From Diplosphaera chodatii (lineage: Eukaryota; Chlorophyta; Trebouxiophyceae; Prasiolales; Stichococcaceae): a stretch of DNA of 64,000 bases. Made by a program: the position numbers and the translations under genes. Every line of letters begins with the position of its first letter. The stretch's first letter is position 1. Shown here in pieces: positions 36,008 through 48,300 of the stretch. Where the stretch lies: positions 744,001 to 808,000 of the forward strand of contig JAALGY010000062.1 of the NCBI GenBank assembly GCA_032358165.1, in the 5' to 3' direction. Under the pieces are notes generated by a model. It saw nothing but the letters and a program-made list of their open reading frames with translations. It had not been told where the DNA came from and did no database searches.

Positions 36008-39000
36008 ATGCGGATCGACTCCGCGCGCTTTCAGGAGTGGGGGTTCAAAATGGCAGGAGGCAGCGTCCAGCGCTTGTCACGGCAGCAGCAGCCCAAGGTT
36101 TGTGAGACTTGCCTGCGTTGCACCCTCGCGGGTATCAGCCCATATGTACATCTCACAGCGATGTGCCACCTTGAAAGGGTTGCAAGGCTCTTGCCCTGAC
36201 ATCCAGCAAATGGCTGACATACAGGGAGGAAAGCGACAACACGTTTCATTCCTATCTTATGATCGTAAGCCTTCATGATCGCAGGTCCCAGGCATCTGGG
36301 CTTGGCCAGCGCAGCACAGGCTGTGGTTGCGCAGGCGGCCACAGTGGCGTCAGCGGCCATTCTCTGCAGCAGCCTGCTGCTGGGGAGCCCCCAGCCTGCA
36401 GCAGCAGACACAGTCGTCAGGTTGCCGCTGCTGCGGCTTTGAGAAGTCCTAAACGAAGTAGTTTGTCTGGCGGCAATGCAACACAGCGATCAGTGATGCG
36501 CTGCAGGGTACCGATCAACCCAAACCCAGAGATTTTTGCGGCACAGCGGACGCTGCTCGAGGCTTGGAGGATTGTGACCGATTCGTATGAGGACTCAACA
36601 TTCAACGGCCGAGACTGGGTATGTACAGCAATAGTAGCCTGAATGCCAATGGCCAGTAGTGTCACCAGGGCTTGAATGCCACACTTCGCATTTGTGAACT
36701 TTCCGCAGGAGCAAGACCTCGCAGATGGCCTTATAGCCACGTCTGCCGCGGAGTCCCCTGAACTGGCATATCTGCAGATCGAGAAGATGCTTGCCAACCT
36801 TGATGATCCTTACACCCGTATCTTGCCACCCCGGTAGGCACCATGACCCTACTGTTGCTTGCACCATCACCTCGGACACAGAGGCTGGGGTGCATGCTGA
36901 TGCTGACGCTGACCACCAGCACGAAGTTGCGACCGATGCACCTTACACAGGGAGTTTCAAAATTTTCGGATCGGCTCAGATGGCGAGATCCAGGGCGTGG
37001 GCCTGATGATTGCTCAGGTATGGGTGCGATACATTTATGCCCCTTGCCATAGCACACACATCTGGTGCTTATCAGAGGCCCCAGGCCTATCAGCTGCACC
37101 ATGGCTAGAGGCATAACGCGCATGCCGCATGTGCTCAGGACCCAGCCACACGGCGGCTGCTGGTGCTGACGTCTTTGGAGGGCAGCCCGGCGGCACGAGC
37201 TGGAGTGAAGCCTGGTGACGAGGTGGGGCTGTGCCCTTGATGGACTCAGTATTGACTTTGCATTTTCATCCTGTGGACAATCGCGTCCGCGTCATTCGTC
37301 ACTACCCATGGCATGGTGTTGGCGATGGGCATGTCTGACATCATCACACAACCGACGTCTTGGAACACAGGTGGTCAGCATCAATGGCACGGATACGGTG
37401 GGCTTTGGGACCGATCGCGCGGCTGCGCTGCTCCGCGGCAAGCGCGGCACCAATGTGACAGTGCGCTTTGCACGCCGCAGCAGCCAGGTGCCCGGCATCG
37501 CCGGCCGCCCTGAGCAGGCTCCTCAGGTACGCTGTGCTTCGCAGCATTTGCTACATGTTGGTCTCCCACCAAGTGGGTGTTGCAAGGCAATATAGAGCCA
37601 AGTTCGCTGTATGGCCTGTGTGACCTCGGAAGGAGGCCTTGCTGCACACATGCCGTGCAGATCCAGATCGTGAAGGTGATGCGGCGGGAGAGGCTGGAGG
37701 TGAACCCAGTCTTCTCGACAGCCTTTGCGCACGCCGGGCCAACCGGCCGGCAGACCACCACTGGCTACATCCGGCTGGTGGGCCTCAGCAGATGGTGCAC
37801 CATGTGTGTGGCTGAAGTGGACACACTGCTTCACACATGTCGTTGCCAAGGTGGGTTCAGCTTACTGAACGCCTCCTGCAGGTCAACTTCAATATGCACG
37901 CTGCGGACGATGTGCAGAAGGCCATTCGGCAGCTCAGGGTAGGCGTGGCGTTGCTCCTGCCTGAAACTCAATGCCGCATATGCACTGCTTCTCAGCCCTC
38001 CATCACAGAGTGGTGTTCCCTACAGCCGGATGTGTGCCACGTCTGAACATCCTGCGCTTGGCTGTTCACAGGCGCAGGGCGCCAGCAGCTACATCCTGGA
38101 CCTGCGCAAGAACCCGGGCGGCCTGGTGCGCGCCGGCGTCGACGTTGCACGCCTGTTCCTGGACGCGCCCGCCCCGGTGCGCTGCCCCTATTTCAATGGC
38201 AATGTCATCAGCCGATCTGCGGAACCCACCGAACCATCCACGACGTTGTTGTCACGCGTCGCCTGTTGAGGCGCACAGCGGTGAACAGGGTTTGCGGCTG
38301 CAATTCATGTACATTGGCAAGCATAGACTTGGGAGCAAGAAGTGGCTGTAGACGTATAGGTAGCAAGTGCACGAGAATCATGGGGTTACTGCGAGGCCTG
38401 ACATGGCTTGGTCCTGCTTGCAGGTGTTCAATGTGACCGGGCGCGCACACCCACTCGAAGCCACTGTCCCGGGGGCCGTGGGCGGCGGGGCGGCGGCAGT
38501 ATCGCCACCGCAGCGCATCATGCAGAAGGTGGTGCTGGCCAGCAGCCGGGCCCTGACCAAGCAGCCGCTGGCGCTGCTGGTGGACGGCGAGTCTGCCTCG
38601 GCGTCTGAGATTCTTGCGGGTGAGCCAGGGTGTCAATGGGACAGTGCTGCAGCATGTTTATCCCGAGGGCAAGGCACCTGGATGGTGCATCAGGCATGGA
38701 CAGCAGGTAAAGCTGACACTGATGGGACGCAACCACGGCAGCTCTGGTCTCAGGATGACGAGCTCGCCTCTGCACTTTTGTGTTGTCACCTTGATATCTT
38801 CCACCGGCTCTGCACTCATGTATCCGGTGACAACCTGAGGTTCTGCCGTGCGCAGGGGCGTTGCGGGACAACGGCCACCGCGCGGTGCTGATTGGGGACT
38901 CCAACACATATGGGAAGGGCAAGGTGACCTCTTGCCACATGCGTAGTCTGTGCAACGTGAGGAAGCATACTGCACTCCAGTAGTGGCATCTCTCTCACCT

Positions 39001-39651
39001 GCGCCAAGCAGGTAGTTTGATGCTGCAGATCCAGAATGTGTTCGAACTTGCTGACGGCAGCGCACTCTTCGTCACGGTGGCTAGATACCGGACGCCAGCG
39101 CTCGTGGACATCGACCATGTGCGCCTCCTTGCCTCCTGCCTTGAGCTCATTGTTCACACAAAGATGCACAACACCACCAAGGCGCATTGCACAGAGCGGC
39201 AGTGTCAGCAAGTCTGCACCCGCAGCTCAGACCCGCAGCTGTTTGGGTTCAGATGCCATGTGTGTGAGGTGGCCAATGCTGCATGTATTGCAGGTGGGAA
39301 TCAAGCCGGACATGCGGTGCCATGCGCTGGACGCGCCGCCGCTACGGGGCCGGTCGCGGGCCTCCCTTGAGGAGCTGCCGCCCGGTGCGGTGGTGGTCTC
39401 AAAGCCCTCTGGCCATCCACCTGATTGCACAATTGGCTTTCTTACGCGCCCCCATTGCTGTGTACTCACATGATGACGTATGGGCAGCATGCCCTTGAAT
39501 CTGCACTGATGTCTATGGATGCCTGATGCATGCAGGCCTGCCGATGGGCCTGGCAATGCAGCTGCGGACGTCTGATTCGTTGGAGGAGGACGCCTGCGTG
39601 CTCACAGCAGAGCACGTCCTGGATGGTTTGACCGCATCGAGAGCGAAGTGA
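36008..39651 (+). CDS. CTPA: C-terminal processing protease, S41 family (CtpA type), thylakoid lumen
   Basis: CtpA proteases cut C-terminal tails in the thylakoid lumen; one paralogue matures photosystem II D1. The start is 36008 (MRIDSARFQEWGFK) or 36050. Exon 2 (near 36.29-36.42 kb) gives a lumen-import signal: a hydrophobic run (VASAAILCSSLLLGS) then PQPAAADT. Next come FAAQRTLLEAWRIVTDSYED, LDDPYTRILPP and a PDZ domain (FRIGSDGEIQGVGLMIAQ; GSPAARAGVKPGD; VVSINGTDTVGFG). The catalytic core has SSYILDLRKNPGGLV (near 38.09 kb), LLVDGESASASEILAG (catalytic Ser, near 38.6 kb) and GDSNTYGKGK (catalytic Lys, near 38.91 kb). The end is ALFVTVARYRTPALVDIDH, then VGIKPDMRC and a TGA at 39649-39651. 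The FRIGSDG..QGVGL motif recalls, from memory, the CtpA1/CtpA3 plant group rather than the D1-processing paralogue; this needs a tree. Confidence 0.87.
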
Positions 39652-40397
39652 GCAGCTTGGGTCATGTGTACAGCGAGCAAGGTCTGCAGCGACGGATGCG
39701 GCGCTACATGCAAGCGAGCTGGTGTGTATACTGCAATGTCGTGTATGTGCGATGCCACGATGGCCAGCAGCCCAGGAGGTGAAAGGGTACTGTGTAGCAG
39801 CTGTACTTGTATGTATCGCACACTCTGTGCACGAGTGTCCAGGATGCATGGTACTGTATGTATATGTTGCGCATGCTTTGATCATGTGGTGTCGAGGGAG
39901 GTGTCATGTTCGTGAGCCACAAATTGATTGGTACATGAGGTCGTGTGCATGCGGAGATAGCATGCTTTGTTGAACGTGTGTGGCATTGCTGTGTGATTTG
40001 TACATTGCCTGGCTGGGGTGCGTCTCCCTGTATGTGCCGGCAGTAGTAGTGTTGACATCAGAGACTTGGTGGTGCTTGCATGGTGAGATTGAAAGCAATG
40101 GCAGGCTGTAAACGGAGAGGTTGAACCAGCCCTGCATGATGTCTCAGCTTGATCAGCAACCTATCAAGCTCCACCAGCATGGTGTGGCAGGTGTGCCAAC
40201 TGCTCCTCGAAAGCCAGACATGGAGGTGCACCAGGCTTACTCCGATTAGCCGTGCATTAGCTGTGCCCACCTCGCCACCTGCTTCGAATAGCACCACATT
40301 ACCGCTGCGAAACCTGCGGCCTGTCTCTTCACGCTGAAGCAGACAGTACTGTACACATCATCGCCATGCGGCTGTGAGGCGATCGTAGCAGCGCAGC
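39652..40397. other. Intergenic spacer, CtpA to TM9
   Basis: 746 bp, rich in short TG/TGT stretches and lower in GC than the flanking exons. Open frames here show no family match. Probably the CtpA 3' UTR plus the TM9 promoter. Confidence 0.5.
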
Positions 40398-43300
40398 ATG
40401 AGGGCTCGCACGGCAGTACTCGTTGCTGCAGCAGTGGCCTTGTGCTCCCTGCACACAGCTGCAGCCTTCTACCTGCCGGGCGTGGCGCCGATTGACTATG
40501 CAAAGGTTAGCAGATGGCTTCAGAGTGCGTCTGATGCAGAGCACAGACAAAGTATTTCGACCAAGTTCAATGCTTGAAGTGAGTGATCTTGACGGTGCAG
40601 GGAGACAGGGTGCTGCTCAAGGTCAACAAGTTGACCAGCACCAGGACGCAGCTGCCATATGAATACTTTTCGCTGCCCTACTGTCAGCCCCGCAAGATTG
40701 TCAGCAGCGCCGAGAACCTCGGCGAGGTGCTCAGGGGCGACAGGATTGAGACCTCGCCCTACGAGGTGCACCGCCTGCTGATGCTCCAGACACGTACAAC
40801 AAGCTCAGTGCTGGCTGTGACAGCCTAGCGTGTGTTCAGTTGCGCTGTTGGAGCATACGCCCCGGTCCCTGTCACTGATGTCAGCATGGCACAATGTGCG
40901 TCATGCGCCTGCCGCAAAACATCTCACTGACGGTGCTTGGAGTGCCGCAGATCGCCATTCGCATGGACCAGCAGTGCAAGGTGCTGTGCATCATTAAGAG
41001 CCTGAACAAGGGGCAGGCGAAGGCCTTCCAGAAGAAGATCGATGATGACTACCGCGTCAACATGTGAGTGGATGCGCTGCGAAGGGCGCATATGCCAACA
41101 GTTCATAGAGTGAGAAGCGGTGCCGCAGACGCACGCCATCTCATGTCACTTCGCGCTGGTAGCCAAGCTGTTGTATTGAACGCGTGCAGGATTCTGGATA
41201 ACCTGCCGGTGGCTATGGTGCGCATGCGGGAGGGGCAAGGCGAGGCCGTCAAGACGTACGAACGCGGCTTTCCCGTCGGCCGCATCGACGTGCGTCTGGT
41301 CACACAGCATCCCGCTGTGCGCCGCAAAGTCTGCGGACATCTGTGCCTTGCGCATCATGCCAACCCAGCGCCCGTGCACACTGCAGGAGAACGGCAAGTA
41401 CCTGCTGAACAACCACCTGCGGTTCCAGATCCTGTTCCACCGCGACACGGAAACGGATCTGGCGCGCATCGTGGGCTTCGAGGTGAAGCAGTGCTGGGTG
41501 TACCAGCAGGGGGCCGCATCCATTGCTCACGTTCAGCACCAGCAGCCAGGATGCCGGCGGGCATGTACCATCATCATGGTCGCCTGCGCGGCTGTACCAT
41601 GAGCAGGACATTCGCCCTGGGTGTGCAGGTGCTGCCCTTCAGCGTGCAGCACGCGTACGAGGGCAGCTTCAATGAGGCATCGCCGGAGCTGACAACCTGC
41701 AACCCGGGCTCCATGAAGTTTGTCACCAACAAGGAGACGAAGCAGGAGGTGGCGGAGGGCAAGGAGGTCATCTTCACCTACGACGTGCTGTTCCTGGTGG
41801 GTGTCCTGTTCGCACACCGCAGCAATGCCACAGCCCTGCAGCATAGCTGTCGCGGGCGTCAGGCCAGTCAGTCCCTGCGCACGGCTCTCTGCGCCATACA
41901 TTGGCTGGGAGGCTTCACAGCACGCTGGACGGGCTCAGGGCTGTGTCGACGGTCGTGATCGTGAAGCCAGACGCGACCGCTGCTGTGTCGCTACGCCGGC
42001 CAGTCCCTCGACCCCAACACCCTGCACCCTGCGCTGCAGCCGAGCCCGATCCGGTGGGCCAGCCGCTGGGACACGTACCTGAGCATGGCGGATGACCAGA
42101 TCCACTGGTTCTCCATCGTCAACAGCCTCATGATCGTGCTGTTCCTGAGCGGCATGGTGGCCATGATCATGATGCGCACGCTCCACCGCGACATCAGCCA
42201 GTACAACCAGCTGGAGACGGCCGAGGAGGCGCAGGAGGAGACCGGCTGGAAGCTGGTGCGCGCGCCACCTGTCAGTTTGTTGGCACACATGCAAGCAGCT
42301 GCGCGTCCTGAACTGCCGGGACATGCCGCCCCCAGCTGGGGCGCTGCATGCGCCCTGCAACACTTTTCGGTGGCGCCTGCGGGTGCACACGAGGAGGGAC
42401 TGGTTTCAGCAGTTTCCGACGCCCGTGCCCTGCAGGTGCACGGCGACGTGCTGCGGCCGCCGCAGCGCGCGGGGCTGCTGTCGGTGTACGTGGGCACCGG
42501 CGCGCAGCTGATCGGCATGGCGCTGGTCACCATGGTGTTTGCCGCCCTGGGCTTCCTAAGCCCCGCCAACCGCGGCGGGCTCATGACCGCCATGCTGCTG
42601 CTGTTCGTGTTCATGGGCCTGGTCGGCGGCTATGCCTCCGCGCGGCTCTACAAGGTGGGCTGTTTTGGGGACCCTGTAGCAGCTGCAGATGATTCGCCAG
42701 TCTCGAGCAAGGCCTGGGAAGCGGCACTGTACACCTCCGGGATGATGTCATGCATTGATTCTGGAAGTGCCATCAACCTGATGGAGTGTTTTGTCATGTG
42801 TGCAGACGTTCAAGGGCGAGCAGTGGAAGCAGACGACGTTGCAGACGGCGCTGCTGTTCCCAGGCGTCGTCTTCGTGATCTTCTTCAGCCTCAACCTGCT
42901 GGTGTGGTTGTGTCTCCCCAACATTTGTCGCACGCATTGCGGGGCACCTGCTGTGGTATACACCATCATAACTTTGGCCTGATCTCCCAAGCAAGTGAGC
43001 TTCTGTCTTGCACTGAATCGCCACGACAAGCATTCGGCGTGGATGAAGCTGGGACCTCAACGCACAGGTGTGGGGGCAGAAGTCCAGCGGCGCGGTGCCC
43101 TTCGGCACGCTGTTTGCGCTGTGCTTCCTGTGGTTCGGCATCAGCGTGCCGCTCGTGTTCATCGGGTCCTACTTCGGCTACAAGAAGCCGGCTCCCGAGG
43201 TGCCCCTGAAGCAGTGCATGCTCATTCGGGAGGCTCATGTGTGGTTGTGCACATCGCTGCGCCTTGCCAGCACTGAGAGGCGGCTCGATGCTCGACGTGC

Positions 43301-44683
43301 GGAGCAAGCATGGTGGTGTGGCTCCACTTGCAAGCTTCAGTGGGAACCTCCGTAGTAGACCTGCATGTGCAGCAGCGGTCCGACCCCGTGCAAGGATTGC
43401 GTGCAGGACCCGGTGCGCACAAACAAGATCCCGCGGCAGGTACCGGAGCAGGCGTGGTACATGCACCCCGCCTTCAGCGTGCTGATCGGCGGCATCCTGC
43501 CCTTTGGCGCCGTCTTCATCGAGCTGTTCTTCATCCTCACCAGCATGTGGCTCCACCAGGTGTCTACCCTCCTGCCCCTGTGGTGTTGTATGTCCCCTCA
43601 CATGAAGGCAGTCATCCGTCTGCGCTCTCATGTGTGGAGCAAGCAGGCCATGCAACCTCGTAATATCGGCAAACAGTCCCTTATCACGGCCAGAACTTTG
43701 GGCTCGGATGCACACTGCTGAAGTGCTGACCTCGGGTGCTGTGCCGCAGTTCTACTACCTGTTCGGGTTCCTGTGCCTGGTGGCGGTCATCCTGACGATC
43801 ACATGCGCAGAGATCACGATCGTGCTGTGCTACTTCCAGCTGTGCTCAGAGGACTACCACTGGTGGTGAGCCGAGCCCGTCGCTGCCTTCCCTGTGTGCA
43901 CTGCTGATGCTTTGCACTGCCAGTGCCGCAGCAAACGTGCTGCCTAGTTGCTGCCAGATGACGTGCCATTGCTCCTTGCGCCCGCAGGTGGAGAGCATAC
44001 TTCACCAGCGGCTCGTCAGCCCTGTACCTGTTCGCATACAGTAAGTGTGCAGCGAACAGCCTGTGGTTCACTTTTGTAGCTCGTTCATGTCTTTGTTTGA
44101 CCGAGATCCGTGGCTGTAGGCGCGTTTTATTTCGCGACAAAGCTCGATATCACTAAAAAGGTCCGTGCCGCCCCGACAAAGAGCGAATTTTACCCATGTT
44201 TGACCACAAAACACCATATTCAAATTATTGCATCATCTGTATACTATCATTATGAAGTTTTTGCCACAACGCAGGTGCCAATGCTCATGTACTTCGGTTA
44301 TATGGCCATTATTTCGTACGGTGAGCTGAACGGCGCGTTTTGAGCAGATTTTGAGCATATTTGAGCACATTTTCAGCGGCACGCCTTTTGACCTGTGGAT
44401 CGTGTGCAACATCCTGCTGTATTCAACGGGTCGGTCCCTCATGAAATTTGCAACCCGGACCATGCAGCATAAGCAATTTGTAACTTGCCGCAGGGTTTTT
44501 CTGCCTTACCGGTACAATTGGCTGGTATGCCACGTACTGGTTCGTCAGGACCATTTATGCTGGTGCGTCTACCTATGTGTTATGAGTCAATAACATCTGT
44601 TTATGGGCCATTGGCTCATCGTTTGTTGGCTCATCGTCTGTTGACTCGTTGTCTGTTGACGTGCAGCCGTCAAAATCGATTGA
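40398..44683 (+). CDS. TM9SF: Transmembrane 9 superfamily protein (nonaspanin, EMP70 family), complete
   Basis: TM9 proteins are Golgi/endosomal nine-span membrane proteins. Exon 1 (40398-40505) encodes a signal peptide ([20 protein letters not shown]) and [13 protein letters not shown]. Exon 2 (40601-40765) has [20 protein letters not shown], the family hallmark. The lumenal domain continues with [20 protein letters not shown] and [13 protein letters not shown]. Nine hydrophobic segments follow from about 42.1 kb: [69 protein letters not shown] and [16 protein letters not shown]. The last exons are short: [12 protein letters not shown] at about 44.12-44.16 kb, [15 protein letters not shown] at about 44.27-44.33 kb, one with [19 protein letters not shown] (ends 44562), and a 17-nt exon 44667-44683 giving VKID. 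That KxD C-terminus is the family's COPI-binding Golgi retention signal. A reading without the last splice would end ASTYVL. Confidence 0.92.
44563..44666 (+). other. Last intron of the TM9 gene, with short repeats
   Basis: The donor is GTGCGT at 44563 and the acceptor is GTGCAG ending at 44666. Inside, near 44610-44660, GGCTCATCGT and GTCTGTTGAC-like units recur two to three times. Splicing here restores the VKID tail. Confidence 0.7.
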
Positions 44684-45341
44684 TGGACACACACTGACTG
44701 TTGGGGGCCTGGCAGCGGCCCTGGTGAGCCCTGCTGTTTGCATATGTCAATGTTCGGCGTATTTCAATGTCAAGCAGCTTCAGAAGCTGGCCAGAGACTT
44801 GTATTTGGGCGTGCAACGCAGGTTCATCAGAATGTGTTCCCGCCCGGTGAAGGTCGGCCAATTTGTTGAAGCGGCGCCCTCACGGCATACCAGACACGTC
44901 GCCTGGTTCAGCTTTTGGAGTCGCCTCGCCTCTGGCATGGATGTTGTGACTGAATGCTGTAAAATGAGACGCTCGCAAGCGGCAGACAACAAGGCAAAGC
45001 ATGCAATGCCCAGAGCGCTGTCAGTCACATACATGCATGACTACTTCTTTCCCTCCTCATCGCCGGCAGAACAAAGTTGACTACTCCCTGTCGTTCTCCC
45101 GAGTGACAGCACCCCTACGGATACGTCTGCATCGATACACAATTGCTACTAGATCGCTGTCTGTCTGAGGCTGGCTGATTGTGATTTGCTGTGGCGCAAA
45201 TGGTTGTCAACGCTCTCAAACACATGACGCTGCAAAATTCAACAGGCGCAGATGGGTGCATGGACATGACCCAGGAGCCTGCACACGGCAGATCAGAGTT
45301 CCTGCGGCTTTCTGATGACTCTGCCCGCTGGCGCTGCAAAA
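44684..45341. other. Convergent 3' region, TM9 / PNPase
   Basis: 658 bp between two stop codons. It should hold both 3' UTRs. A 143-codon open frame crosses the region but starts inside the TM9 gene and has no family match. Confidence 0.5.
44958..44962 (+). terminator. Candidate TGTAA polyadenylation signal for TM9 gene
   Basis: TGTAA, the common chlorophyte polyadenylation motif, occurs 275 nt past the TM9 stop codon. The motif is short and can occur by chance. Confidence 0.35.
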
Positions 45342-48300
45342 CTATTGGCGCACAATTCGGTCATCAGTTGAACCGAGCAGCGGCTTGCGGCTGAGGCGCA
45401 GGTTGCCCTTCTGGTCACGGCCCACCACGACCACGTTGAGCTTGTCACCGTCCTGCAGGACATCCCCAATCCGCTGCACCTGCAAAACAGGCTGGGGCGT
45501 GTGTACGCATATGCAGATGACTATCAGAGCAGCAACAGGAGCTGCGGCAACGCCGCTTAATGCACGCATTACGTCTGATTGCTGCCAGGATTCCAGCTGT
45601 TCAGCTGACAGCCGTCTATGTCAAGATACTTGCGCACCCGCCCACTGTCCAGCTCGGATATGTGCAGCAGCGCTTGCGTGCCGCCAGTGCCAGCCAGCTC
45701 CACAAAGGCTCCGTAGTCCATCGTCCTCCGCACCGTCGCTGCATACCTCTGGCCCACCTGCAAGCCAGCGCTACACCATGTTGCCATACACGACATTGAG
45801 GTCTGACCATGGTACCTCGAACATCAGCCTGCGGGCGCTGCATTGCTGCATGGAGCAGGCGAGGCTTCTCTGCAGAACCACCATAAGACTGAGATTAGAC
45901 CAGTGACAGATGGTCCAGTAAGATCAGACTGGCAGGTCCCATCTGGTGGCCCCACCTGCACATTGCCGCCGATGACGCCCATCACGGCATCCGCGGCGGC
46001 CGGGCAGCCGCCCGGCGCAAAGATCTGCACCGTCCCGCTGTCCTGGATGGAGAACTTGGCGCCTGTCGATGCCTCCAGCGCCTTGATCGTCGAGCCGCCC
46101 GTGCCTGCAGGTCCATCGCAGGTTTCCCTCAGCCATTACAGCGCACGCACCCCCCTGCACTGAGCTGGTCTGGCGAAGGGCAGGACAAAGCGACATGTAC
46201 AGCATGCAGCTGCATGTCAGACTGGCGGCCAGCAGCGCTGCGTGATCGGCCCACCAATGAGGCGGCCGATCTTGGACGACTCGATGCTGATGCTGCCGAA
46301 CCGCTCGGGACTGGCGGGCGCTGATGCCGCGGCAGCCTCCATGACATCGAGCACCCGGCTGTGGGCTGCACGTGCCACGGCCAGGCTGCTCAGCACAGCA
46401 TCTGCCGCCACGCCTGCACGCAATGGTTCGACCCACTCCTCACTCCTCACATCACATCTTCACAGCCCCGTCAGCTGCCCTGGATGGTGGCTGTCATGCT
46501 GCTCAGATGTGCTGCGCACACCATGATAGCTTGAGATTGCACCTGCTGCGTTTGCTGTGAGCTGCGCTGCTGTGATGCCCAAGCGGGTGCCGGCGACTGC
46601 AAGCCTCATGTCGCAGACCTCGTCTTCGAGCTCCTGCAAATGGAGGGAGCAGATGCTGGGAAGCAAAGCAACCTGTCAAGCCTCAGCGGTGAGCTGGGAG
46701 GCTGTCAGGCAACAGTGCCCGCACAGCAAACACATCACCTTGCAAGTTCACCTGGGTGTCCACCAGCAGCTCCTGCCACGCATCTGCGCCCGGGGCGGCG
46801 CTGAACCAACCCTCAGGGGCGTCTGCCGCTGACGCGCCCGCCGCTACCGCAATAGAGCCAGCGCCTGCGCCCTGTGCATCTGCTGCTCCTGGCGCTGCGG
46901 GCGCGAGGCTGTGCGCCAGAGGGCCGCCGCTGCGCCGCATGAGCAGCCCGACCGACACGCCGGCTGTCAGGCCGCCCTCATCTGGCAGGCCCGCAGCCCG
47001 CAGCGCGAGGCTGCCAGCGCACACGGCGGCCATGGCGGGCGCGCCGTCCGCCGACAGCGTGTCAGTGTTCAGCCGCACCTGCACAGAGGCGTGCTGCCGT
47101 GTCATGAGGAGGCACACGGCCGCAGCCCGTCATCAAGGACAGAAAGCGTACCGAGGCAGGAGGTCTCAAGCCACTAAATTGAAAGCTGGAGTCGTGCAAC
47201 ATCTGGCCATTTGAAGTGATCAGTCTTTTCCCCACGGCCATGGTCTGTGGCAACCTACGCACCACCCAGGGGAAGTCGGGCAAGCCCAGCGGCAGCGATG
47301 CCGCCAGAGCTCGGCGCACCACCTCCGACTGCGCCACCTCCTGCCGGGAGGCGCTGCCCCTGTTGTGCCGCACCACCTGCAGCGCAGTAGCCAGAGCGGC
47401 ACGCTGAGGCACCGTGGTGCATGGTGGGAACCGAGCGCTGAGCCGAGCGCCGCTGTGATGTTTGCAAAGGGCCCACAGTGGCTGGCCGCAGAACGAACGC
47501 CACCTTGCACTCCCCTGCATGGCATTGCTGGCAGAGGCCGCCGCCGTGATGTGGGCCACGAGCAGCAGCAGGCAGTACGAGTTGCATGCAGGCAGCGCAC
47601 GTCGTTGCTGGCGAACGGCGGCGCCGTGAAGTGCACCACCAGCGGCGAGGCGCCCTCCGCGCTCTCGGCCAGGTTGGCGACGGTGGCGGTCGCGAGGCTC
47701 TGCGTCTCGCCGCGCCGCACGACCGCGCTGCCGTGCACGACTGGGACGCTGCCCACCTGCTCAGCAACAACGGGTGGACCTGGTGGCAAGGAAAGTGTAT
47801 GACACCTGGGCTGGTCATGCATCCACTCGCGCTCTGGTAGACAACATAGAGTACTGCCGGCAGGCAGGCGTCCATTTCGCTGCATGCTCATGTCGCTGGC
47901 CCGGGTGCACGCGTGCATGTGTGTCCGCGCACCTCGCAGCGCTGTGGCCGCAGGTCGGCCGCGCCCCGGCCGTCGACCCGGACGCAGTCTCTGAGCGCCA
48001 TGTCCCGCACTTCATCAGCTGCTCACACACCACGGCATCTGTCAGTCAGCTTTCGGGCACCGCTTTCTGCTGGCCTCGCATTCAATGAGCACTCAGGCCC
48101 TGACCGGTGGCAGCCTCTTTGGACTTTGCTGTAACGCGGTCACCTGTCAATACTGACAGTGCTGCGTCGATGTCTGCAGGCGATGCGGTGCCGCTGCCGC
48201 GGACCCGGCTGTTTTCAAAGCGGAACCTGCCTGCGGCAGCGGTACACGCAATGTGCTGAGCGCGGCCTGGCACAGGCACACGGTAGGCAGGCACACGGGC

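Noticed and set aside
44649..45080. 143-codon plus-strand frame after the TM9 gene
   Set aside because: It overlaps the last TM9 exon and intron in another frame, has no motif and lies where two 3' UTRs meet.
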